Source of the DNA: Tychonema sp. LEGE 07203
GTDB lineage: Bacteria > Cyanobacteriota > Cyanobacteriia > Cyanobacteriales > Microcoleaceae
Reading direction: 5' to 3'
Assembly (NCBI RefSeq): GCF_015207285.1
Contig: NZ_JADEXD010000054.1
Span: forward strand, 1-35,981
DNA: 35,981 nucleotides
Positions 23,701 to 30,385 of the stretch are shown here, one piece after another; within the stretch, counting starts at the first letter, position 1; the number at the start of each line of letters is the position of its first letter. The notes under the pieces are model-generated. The model saw only the letters and a program-made list of their open reading frames with translations, was not told where the DNA came from and searched no databases. Position numbers and translations under genes: made by a program.

Positions 23701-25281
23701 ATGGTCATGGATCTGCGTTTTTACGATGTCATCGGCTTTGGTGATGAAGTTCCAGGAGTTCTAGCCGTTATCTCAGCAGCCCGAGAATACCGCCGCCGGA
23801 CAAAGCGCTATCCGCGAGTTTTGCTGATGTCGAAAGCAAACTTGCAAGAAGGAATTGGCGGGCATTTAGTCAGAGGCGGTCTGGCTTATTTAGACAGAAG
23901 CCAGATAGATCGAGAACTGCGACAATCTTTAAAGTTAGATACCTTTGGTTCACCAGCGACAATCTATCAAGAGTTCCTGCAAAAATCCGGTGTCAGCGCG
24001 ATCGCACTTGACCCCCGCAAAGCCAGCGCAGCGCTGCAAGAAATGCTGTTACAAGCCGGAGTGGATACCCTCAGCAAAGTAGAAATTCAATCAGTCAATA
24101 AAGAACGCCAAAGAATTGCCAGCATAACCACATCTAAAGGCATAGTTTATGCAGGAAAGCAATTTATTGATGCCACTGTCAATGGCGAATTAGCTCGAGC
24201 TGCCGGCGCGAACAAGCTCAAGGGATTTGAAACCTTTGGTCTGCCTAACTCAGAACTTCCCGTCACCCTAGTTTTTGAAACCCAAGGACTCAGTGCCAGA
24301 AGACTGAAAGAACTCGATTATATTTATCTAAAACGCTTCACAAACCTCGCCGATTCTGAGAGTCAAAAATTTTTGCTGTACGCTGCAGGCAAGGATGCCA
24401 AACTAGCAGAAGAACTCCGACAGGAAATGCTCGACACCAGAGGAAATCTCAAAACTCTGTGGGCTGGCAACGATTACATCGACGTGCGATCGCCCGCGCT
24501 GTCTGTAGCTTACCACTCCTTTAGAGGAACAAAGCTATCTTTTCCTGAAACCGGCGTAATTTTAGACGAGGGAAATATCGCAATACTTCCCAATCAAAGA
24601 CTTTCGTGGAACGCGCTATTATTTGCAGTCACCAGCAGCGAAGCAGAAGCCTTAGCCAAAAGCGGGAGCAAACCGACGGCTAACATGCAAAAAGAGATGT
24701 TATTTGTAGCAACTTGGCTGAGAAGTTTGGGGGCTACTTCTGTTACTTCTGCCTCAGAACTGTATATCAGACACGCAGGAAACGTGACGGGAGTTGTAGA
24801 ACCTTTAACGGGCGCACAAATGCTGTTAGGTGGCGTACCGGCTAATCAAGCACTGGCAACATTTAGCTATCATTTTGATGTACGCGGAGGCATCCCCGGT
24901 ATCGGGCAAAAAGCAAACAGTTTAGGGTGGTTTAAAAGTCTGAGTTTTAAACAGCCTACCTTCAATATTGGCATCCGCCACGCATTGATGAAAAACATTC
25001 CTAACCTGGCAGTTGTCAGTCCTTGTTCTGGATTTGAAGGGTTGGCCTGTTCTGTCGGCCGAATTGTTGAATTCAACGCCGCCGTTGGTCAAGGTGTCGG
25101 TATCGCTGCCATTAATGCTATTTTAAATAAAAAAAATCTAGCTGATATATCTAACGGAGAAGTCAGACAAGTTCTCGTTGAAACAAATCAGTTACCTAGA
25201 ATTTTTGGAGTTGCAAACAATGCTGATGGAACGCTACTGGCGCAATTCGAGACTCTTGTCGGTGCCGATGCTATTGCTTAA
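23701..25281 (+). CDS. FAD-dependent oxidoreductase family protein
   Basis: A 526-residue protein with an FAD_oxidored-type layout: N-terminal nucleotide-binding segment YDVIGFGDEVPGVLAVISAA, then LLMSKANLQEGIGGHLVRGG (the glycine-rich FAD loop region), QFIDATVNGELARAAGA, and a C-terminal NLAVVSPCSGFEGLACSVGR with small Gly-rich turns. The usual GxGxxG is not intact (GFGDEVPG), so either it binds FAD in a modified way or not at all. No signal peptide. Substrate unknown. Start at ATG 23701, with GGAGAGG ten bases upstream; a second ATG at 23707 is possible. Confidence 0.75.
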   Translation: MVMDLRFYDVIGFGDEVPGVLAVISAAREYRRRTKRYPRVLLMSKANLQEGIGGHLVRGGLAYLDRSQIDRELRQSLKLDTFGSPATIYQEFLQKSGVSAIALDPRKASAALQEMLLQAGVDTLSKVEIQSVNKERQRIASITTSKGIVYAGKQFIDATVNGELARAAGANKLKGFETFGLPNSELPVTLVFETQGLSARRLKELDYIYLKRFTNLADSESQKFLLYAAGKDAKLAEELRQEMLDTRGNLKTLWAGNDYIDVRSPALSVAYHSFRGTKLSFPETGVILDEGNIAILPNQRLSWNALLFAVTSSEAEALAKSGSKPTANMQKEMLFVATWLRSLGATSVTSASELYIRHAGNVTGVVEPLTGAQMLLGGVPANQALATFSYHFDVRGGIPGIGQKANSLGWFKSLSFKQPTFNIGIRHALMKNIPNLAVVSPCSGFEGLACSVGRIVEFNAAVGQGVGIAAINAILNKKNLADISNGEVRQVLVETNQLPRIFGVANNADGTLLAQFETLVGADAIA

Positions 25282-25283
25282 GA

Positions 25284-25540
25284 AGTCATTAGTCATCAGT
25301 CATTAGTTGTTTGTTGTTAGTTGTTTGTTGTTTGTTGTTAGTTGTTTGTTGTTTGTTGTTAGTTGTTAGTTGTTTGTTGTTTGTTGTTTGTTGTTTGTTG
25401 TTTGTTGTTTGTTATTTGTTGTTTGTTATTTGTTATTTGTTATTTGTTATTTGTTATTTGTTATTTGTTATTTGTTATTTGTTATTGGTAACAACTGGCA
25501 ACTGACAACTGACAACTGACAACTAAGAGGGCGGGCACTC
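25284..25540 (+). repeat. Long array of TTGTTTG / TTATTTG heptamers
   Basis: From about 25302 to 25485 the sequence is an almost uninterrupted series of 7-bp units: TTGTTTG and TTGTTAG variants change gradually to TTATTTG. AGTCATTAGTCATCAGTCATTAG precedes it, and CAACTGACAACTGACAACTG follows at about 25494-25522. The one-base change between unit types is clustered, which suggests stepwise expansion. An in-frame ORF across it (CCLLLVV repeats) is an artefact. Confidence 0.85.
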
Positions 25541-25754
25541 TTGGCACCGCCCCTACCAACTGACAACTGGCAACTGCTTTCCGTCCAACGTCATCAGGAA
25601 GAAGGAAGAAGGAGCATCAAGCGCGCTAGCTTTTGTAGTCCTGTCCTCGCTCGCACGGGCTTTTATCACCAAGCGAGCCAGGACAGGACTCAAACAAAAA
25701 ATGCTTTTTACAAAAATGAAATGCTCCCCTTGAGTCCTCACTACAAACCAATTC
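25541..25754. other. Intergenic with a strong hairpin after the pentapeptide-repeat gene
   Basis: AGTCCTGTCCT (25637-25647) pairs with AGGACAGGACT (25680-25690), extended by CTCGC/GCGAG. GGAAGAA-type repeats lie at about 25599-25613. The hairpin is downstream of the minus-strand gene at 25755 and may terminate it. No gene seen. Confidence 0.55.
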
Positions 25755-27893
25755 TTAATTCTTCTGCGGGCACTTCGGATGGAACCCTCCCTGCAAACAA
25801 ATGTAAGCAATTTGACTTCGATCTAAATTTTTAGCGTCGGCAAAATCAACTCCTTGGAATCGACCTGATTTACTACCTACCGGATTTTGAATAAATTGAT
25901 CCGAACCCGCCTTTGAGAGAAACACAGCGCCTTGAAAATTCGCTCCCGCTAAATTCGCGCCCCTAAAATCAACCGAACTCAGATCCGCATTCCGCAAATT
26001 AGCATCTTGCAACCGAGCATCTTTCAAATTTGCGTTGGCGAGTTTAGCCGAACTCAAATCGGCATTTTGTAAGTTTGCACCGCTCAAATCTGCACCGGAC
26101 AAATCAGCACCTTGCCATTCCGATTTTGACAAATTTGTCAAGGATAACTGAGTGCCTTGAGCCTTGACTTTGCCCAAACGCGCGCCTGACAAATTTGCTC
26201 CCGACAAATTCGCGCTGCCCATATCTGCACCGGTAAAACTGGCATCTTTTAACATTGCTTGCTGCAAGTTTGCCCCAATTAAAAGAGCGCTGCTCAAATT
26301 AGCTCCATTCAAAATTCCGTTTGACAAATTAGCTTTGTTCATGACAGCGCGGACAAAAGTAGTCCGGTTCATTACAGCACTTTTCAAAGATGCTCCGGTT
26401 AAATTTGCTCCTTCAAGATTAGCGCTGCTCAAGTCAGAAATCCAATCGTCAAATGTACCCGGACGCCTGTCTTCGCCGGTGCCGTAAAAGCGAGTTTCCT
26501 GCAAGCTGGCATTGGTTAAATTGCTGTTTCTCAGTTTAATTCCTGATAAGTCAATTTTGTCTAGTACTAAAAGAAACTGAGCCGGGCCGGCAGGACTTTG
26601 ACTTAAATCTGTGCGGCTGAGATCCGCGCCGTTGAGCTGGCTGCTATACACTGTGAGAATTTTGCCGATCGCCCTTTGGACTGTCCGCTGGCGGGCCGCG
26701 GCTAACTCGCGTTCCGGGGCTTTCCCCCCGAAGCGCAGGGATTCGAGGTCGTTGCTGAGTGCTTGGTTTAACCGCCGCAAGTCAGGTAAAGCTTTCGGCC
26801 CGCTACTGACTAAAGCTTGCTGGATCGCGTCCAGCATCGGGCGGCTGTCTTCTTGGGCGAGCAAATCCGCTAGCAGGGGGACGGCGCGGGAGTCTTCCAC
26901 CGCCCCCAAAGCCAAAATTGCCGATCGCCTCCCCGATGTTCCGCTGGGCGAAGCCGGAGACAATTTACTCACTAAAGCCACAAACAATTCGTCATTCCGC
27001 TGCCTGGAATCCCGCATATTTGCTTGACTTTGAGTGTAGATCAGAGTGCCGGCAAACAAAGTTAAAATTAATCCCGCGCTGCCAACGGTAACTATCACTA
27101 AAGTTGTGCCTGGATGTTGGCGCATCCAATTCCACAAACTGGGTTCTTCTTTAACATTGGTTTCTGGAGTCAAAACCAAAGCTGCAATTTGCGCGTCTTC
27201 TTGAGTCCAATCTTGACTTGTGACAGGATTCGCCGACATTTGGTCCGATCGACCGTTGACGGCCAAAGTATTCGCGAGGCGATCGTGTCCCGATTGCCGT
27301 TTGTAGCGGAAGGCAAAAGCGCCGTCTGCCAGCACTGCCAAGCCGCTCAACCCCCCTAAAATAATTAAATCAGGAAACGCACCGGACAAGCGCCAAATGC
27401 CGTAGGCGACACCCAGAGGCACTCCCCAGCGCCCCAAACTTTCGCGGATCAGCACTCGCCCAAAACCCGGAGGAGCACCCGACGCTGTGACGACTTTAAC
27501 GGCAAACCAGCGTTTTGGGAGAGTTTGACCGGTTCTGGCGAGCAAAAACAATTGCCACGCCGCTAACACTGCCGGTGCCAGCAGCGCCCCGGACCAGAAT
27601 AGATTAGTCAGGGGTGCGACTCTGGGGTTGCGATCGCGCACGGGGCGGCCCAAAATACGGGCTACAGTTTCCGATACTGCTGCTACTGAGGGATTGAGGG
27701 GTACGGTTTGAGCATCCTTGTTGACTAATGCCCCGATACTGAAAGGAACGAGGGCGCTGGCCGCAATCAACGAAATTTCAACGGCCCAAGCGCCGCACCT
27801 GCGAACCAACAGAGGCATTTGCTGGGATTGTGCTTGCCAAGACGGAGACGGATCGGATTGATTAATGCCACCGGGTGCGGTTGGGCTAGCCAT
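25755..27893 (-). CDS. RDD-domain membrane protein fused to pentapeptide repeats
   Basis: A 712-residue protein. An N-terminal RDD-type membrane domain (RRCGAWAVEISLIAASALVP ... LPKRWFAVKVVTASGAPPGF ... FAFRYKRQSGHDRLANT; about 28-215) has several TM stretches. Then comes another TM segment (LVIVTVGSAGLILTLFAGTL, about 265-285) and a HEAT-like helical part (ALGAVEDSRAVPLLADLLAQ, about 328-347). The C-terminal half is a long pentapeptide-repeat array of A(N/D)LSx units (GADLSGADLSGANLQNADLS; about 420-690), forming a right-handed quadrilateral beta-helix. The last part (ICLQGGFHPKCPQKN) has two Cys. Function unknown; the helix may act as a cytoplasmic protein-interaction rod. Next gene upstream is 27912 (18-bp gap). 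Confidence 0.85.
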   Translation of the reverse strand: MASPTAPGGINQSDPSPSWQAQSQQMPLLVRRCGAWAVEISLIAASALVPFSIGALVNKDAQTVPLNPSVAAVSETVARILGRPVRDRNPRVAPLTNLFWSGALLAPAVLAAWQLFLLARTGQTLPKRWFAVKVVTASGAPPGFGRVLIRESLGRWGVPLGVAYGIWRLSGAFPDLIILGGLSGLAVLADGAFAFRYKRQSGHDRLANTLAVNGRSDQMSANPVTSQDWTQEDAQIAALVLTPETNVKEEPSLWNWMRQHPGTTLVIVTVGSAGLILTLFAGTLIYTQSQANMRDSRQRNDELFVALVSKLSPASPSGTSGRRSAILALGAVEDSRAVPLLADLLAQEDSRPMLDAIQQALVSSGPKALPDLRRLNQALSNDLESLRFGGKAPERELAAARQRTVQRAIGKILTVYSSQLNGADLSRTDLSQSPAGPAQFLLVLDKIDLSGIKLRNSNLTNASLQETRFYGTGEDRRPGTFDDWISDLSSANLEGANLTGASLKSAVMNRTTFVRAVMNKANLSNGILNGANLSSALLIGANLQQAMLKDASFTGADMGSANLSGANLSGARLGKVKAQGTQLSLTNLSKSEWQGADLSGADLSGANLQNADLSSAKLANANLKDARLQDANLRNADLSSVDFRGANLAGANFQGAVFLSKAGSDQFIQNPVGSKSGRFQGVDFADAKNLDRSQIAYICLQGGFHPKCPQKN

Positions 27894-27911
27894 ATTTATA
27901 ATGTCCTATTG

Positions 27912-28235
27912 TTAGTCGTTAGTGTTTGAGGAATCAGGAGAAATTGTCAATTTATACGCTATGTAGATTAGCACTCCGAGAACGCCAAGAGTCACCAGGG
28001 CGGAAATTAGCTGTACGATGCTATTGAACACTGTCAGGACAACGATCGCTCCGACGGCAAACACTGCCACTTGTCCTGGTTTGGGGAGTTTTTGAAACTT
28101 GTCGAGAAATTGATTGTAGAAGGTTCCGACTGCTTGATAGCGATCTGAATTTTGTTGGATGAGGGACGATCGCTCTAGTTTAGCTTTTAGTTGTGCGATC
28201 GCTTGCTGCAAATTGAAGTTATTTTGAGGATTCAT
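27912..28235 (-). CDS. Small membrane protein
   Basis: A 107-residue protein: a soluble, mostly helical N-terminal half (NNFNLQQAIAQLKAKLERS, YNQFLDKFQKLPKPG) and two adjacent hydrophobic segments (VAVFAVGAIVVLTVFNSIV, LISALVTLGVLGVLIYIAYK). No family recognised. It is 18 bp upstream of the RDD-pentapeptide gene on the same strand, so they probably form an operon and may work together. Confidence 0.7.
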   Translation of the reverse strand: MNPQNNFNLQQAIAQLKAKLERSSLIQQNSDRYQAVGTFYNQFLDKFQKLPKPGQVAVFAVGAIVVLTVFNSIVQLISALVTLGVLGVLIYIAYKLTISPDSSNTND

Positions 28236-28389
28236 AAAAAAATTTGGGAGTTAGTTTAGCTGTACGCCGATCGTTTTAGGGCAGTCACATTAATAAGAGT
28301 CACATTAGCGTGTTCGGAACCGCTCATTATCCTCTACCGTCAAAGAAGTGGAACCTTCCGCCATTGTGTTCGGATAAATAAGGATAAAA

Positions 28390-28839
28390 ATGAAGATATA
28401 CTATCCGTGCGATCGCCCCAGACTGCGCTTGGGCTCGATCGCAATCCTAGCCCTAGGAATGATTTTAACTGCACCGGGGGCCCTTCGGAGCCAACCGCTA
28501 CAAATTGCTCCGGGATTTCGCGAACCGCTGAGTGTTTCAGGAGTCTCCGGCGGCCCGAACAATAGCGGCGAGTGCGGTTTCGTAGCCGCCGGGCCGAACC
28601 ACGTCATCGAAGTTACGCAGGATTTACCTTACTGGAAAATTGCAGTACAAACAGCGGGAGCGCCGAGTTTGATGATTCAGGGGCCCAGGGGTCGTTTCTG
28701 CGTCCTACCGGCGAATGCTGCTGCGGGGAACGTAGAATTTTCGGGTTATGGGGACAAGGGAACTTATGTGATTTTTGTGGGCGATCGGGCTCAAGGTCAA
28801 CACCCTTACTCTCTCTCTATCACTCAACAGCGCAACTAA
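28390..28839 (+). CDS. Secreted protein of unknown function
   Basis: A 149-residue protein with a signal peptide (LRLGSIAILALGMILTAPG, probable cut near ALRSQ). The mature part is Gly/Pro-rich and beta-like: FREPLSVSGVSGGPNNSGEC, FVAAGPNHVIEVTQDLPYWK and GNVEFSGYGDKGTYVIFVGD. Two cysteines (GECGF and GRFCVL) could form a disulphide, fitting a periplasmic location. A similar layout occurs in unannotated cyanobacterial exported proteins; I do not recognise a family. Divergent from the gene at 27912. Confidence 0.7.
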   Translation: MKIYYPCDRPRLRLGSIAILALGMILTAPGALRSQPLQIAPGFREPLSVSGVSGGPNNSGECGFVAAGPNHVIEVTQDLPYWKIAVQTAGAPSLMIQGPRGRFCVLPANAAAGNVEFSGYGDKGTYVIFVGDRAQGQHPYSLSITQQRN

Positions 28840-29082
28840 AAAAGCAATTAGATTCTAGCAAGTTGGTAGTCAGGACTTTAGTCCTCAAGTTTGTAGCATT
28901 TGACTTTAGTCCTCAAACTCTGATATCGTTTCCGGTTGCATCGGAATAATAGACCTCTTGCAAAAGTCCTTTTAATCAAATTTTGGGACGGGCTCGCGTG
29001 CCCGTCCTAACTATTTTTGCAAGAAGTCTAATAAAATCGAGTCAACAGCTAACACTCAATCATTCAGTTTTTCGACCCAGAA
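28840..29082. repeat. Repeat-rich gap: GGACTTTAGTCC words, GATATCGTTTCC family copy, small element
   Basis: GGACTTTAGTCCTCAA and GACTTTAGTCCTCAAAC (about 28872-28919) are short palindromic words. GATATCGTTTCCGGTTGCAT (about 28922-28941) is a third copy of the family at 581 and 8441. It directly precedes the element at 28950-29030. Confidence 0.6.
28950..29030. mobile_element. MITE-like element, TAGACYTCTTGCAAAA ends, 81-bp copy
   Basis: TAGACCTCTTGCAAAAGT at the left end and ATTTTTGCAAGAAGTCTA at the right end are inverted repeats. The interior has GGGACGGGCTCGCGTGCCCG and no ORF. A longer copy is at 30148-30273. The ends suggest a non-autonomous transposon. Confidence 0.65.
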
Positions 29083-29158
29083 TCAACAGTCAACAGTCAA
29101 CAGTCAACAGTCAACAGTCAACAGTCAACAGTCAACAGTCAACAGTCAACAGTCAACA
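29083..29158. repeat. Ten-unit TCAACAG heptamer array
   Basis: Ten exact TCAACAG units (29083-29152) plus a partial one. The stop codon of the minus-strand Uma2 gene (TCA on plus, 29153-29155) belongs to the final unit. Confidence 0.85.
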
Positions 29159-29827
29159 ATCACCTGACGGTGCAACCGGAATTGATAGGATTTGTTCTCT
29201 CACCCACTTGCGAAACAATCGGAGAGTTTGACTCGTCCCCGCTGTTTGGCTTTGTTCGCAATATTCAGAAATAGCTTCAACAATTGGCAAATTGGGAAAT
29301 GTTGGACTAATTGCCGATTCAACATATTTCCCATCTTCAAGCACATTAATCTGAAGCCTTTTATTTTCGTACCGCCAGATTTCAGGAACTCCCAGCGCCT
29401 CGTAAACTTCCAATTGAGTTTTGGAAGTTAAATCCACTTCAATTGCTAAATCCGGCGGCGGATCGATACTTAAGTCAATGCGCTTTTTGCCAATCATTAG
29501 AGCGGAATTTTGAATGTAAAAACATTCATCCGGTTCAATTCCTTGTAACATACTTTTTCGCTTAAAAGTAGTAGAACCAAATGGTTCAAAGTCGATTTCA
29601 AGTTCCTCAAACAAAATATTCACTAAATAGCCAATAATCGTTTTAGCTTTCTCGTGTTCTGGCAGCGGCATCCTAATCTCCAAAATTCCTTGACTGTAAG
29701 CGATTCTGGAAGCACGGTGTTCTCCCAACTCCTCTAAAATTGCTTCAAATTCCAGCCAACTTACATCATGGAACAGCACTCTATGTCCAGGCGGTACACT
29801 GATTTGTCTCAATTGCAGCGTTACCAT
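29153..29827 (-). CDS. Uma2 family putative endonuclease
   Basis: I start at ATG 29827 (MVTLQLRQISVPPGHRVLFH, 224 residues) because GGAGG lies about 8 bases upstream; a longer frame to 29878 is less likely. Family signatures: SWLEFEAILEELGEHRASRI, YSQGILEIRMPLPEHEKAKT and the nuclease core IDPPPDLAIEVDLTSKTQLE (Asp, Glu, Lys). EIWRYENKRLQINVLEDGKY is the usual C-terminal part. The last residues (PSGDC, stop) are read into the TCAACAG array. Three divergent Uma2 genes in 14 kb fit the known expansion in cyanobacteria. Confidence 0.88.
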   Translation of the reverse strand: MVTLQLRQISVPPGHRVLFHDVSWLEFEAILEELGEHRASRIAYSQGILEIRMPLPEHEKAKTIIGYLVNILFEELEIDFEPFGSTTFKRKSMLQGIEPDECFYIQNSALMIGKKRIDLSIDPPPDLAIEVDLTSKTQLEVYEALGVPEIWRYENKRLQINVLEDGKYVESAISPTFPNLPIVEAISEYCEQSQTAGTSQTLRLFRKWVREQILSIPVAPSGDC

Positions 29828-29900
29828 TCCAACCTCCGATTTATTTAAGTTTGCGATGCTTGTCTGTATAGAACCCATTTGATATCTATTCGCAAATCTC

Positions 29901-29964
29901 AGAAACCGGGTTTCTCTCTATATTTTTCGTCACCCAACCAAAAATTTGTAGAAACCCGGTTTCT
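29901..29964. repeat. Hairpin AGAAACCGGGTTTCT / AGAAACCCGGTTTCT
   Basis: Exact 15-bp inverted arms at 29901-29915 and 29950-29964; each arm is nearly self-palindromic. Fourth member of the family at 10709, 20376 and 23505. Confidence 0.65.
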
Positions 29965-30147
29965 CGCCCCTTTCGTCAAAATATATTTATCGTCACCCAA
30001 CCCAAAAATTCAAAGATGTCAAATGGATTCTATAGGGAATTGGGCGCGGGCACGGGCAACTTGCCATCGTCGGCGAAGCCGAAGTATGGGGCATTGGTTA
30101 TCAGAACAATTAATCTGAAACTGTCCAGATAGTCCGGCTTTTAGTAT

Positions 30148-30273
30148 TAGACTTCTTGCAAAAATCCTTTTCATCAATTGATGGGATGGGATCTGGGGCT
30201 CATCCCACAAGAGTTATTTTTGATTGTGGGATGGGCCGAAGAGCCCGTCCTAATTATTTTTGCAAGAGGTCTA
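30148..30273. mobile_element. MITE-like element, TAGACYTCTTGCAAAA ends, 126-bp copy
   Basis: TAGACTTCTTGCAAAAATCC at the left and TTATTTTTGCAAGAGGTCTA at the right. The interior contains GATGGGATGGGATCTGGGG and CTCATCCCAC/GTGGGATGGG pairs. It is longer than the 28950 copy by about 45 bp. Ends match that copy nearly exactly. Confidence 0.65.
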
Positions 30274-30349
30274 TTGTATATTTTCGGTATCTTTGTGGCA
30301 AATGAGTTCAATATATTTTACAATATTGAATGCCGTAATGGGCGCTAGC

Positions 30350-30385
30350 ATAATATCATGTCCGATCGATCGGACATGATATTAT
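30350..30385. terminator. 36-bp perfect palindrome after the RTX gene
   Basis: ATAATATCATGTCCGATC and its exact complement meet at 30367/30368. It directly abuts the RTX stop codon (30385-30387), overlapping by one base. On the minus strand it can form a long hairpin, probably a terminator or mRNA-stabilising 3' end. Confidence 0.6.

Larger units (their letters stand above)
29828..30349. repeat. Repeat-rich gap without a gene
   Basis: It contains the AGAAACCGGGTTTCT pair (29901-29964), CGTCACCCAACC twice (about 29929 and 29992) and the MITE-like element at 30148-30273. No gene is seen. Confidence 0.65.

Noticed and set aside
25302-25490. Possible CRISPR array
   Set aside because: Units are 7 bp without spacers, and no cas genes are present. 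The same holds for the other heptamer arrays.
25311-25505. ORF encoding CCLLLVV-type repeats
   Set aside because: It is a reading of the TTGTTTG heptamer array with no start context.
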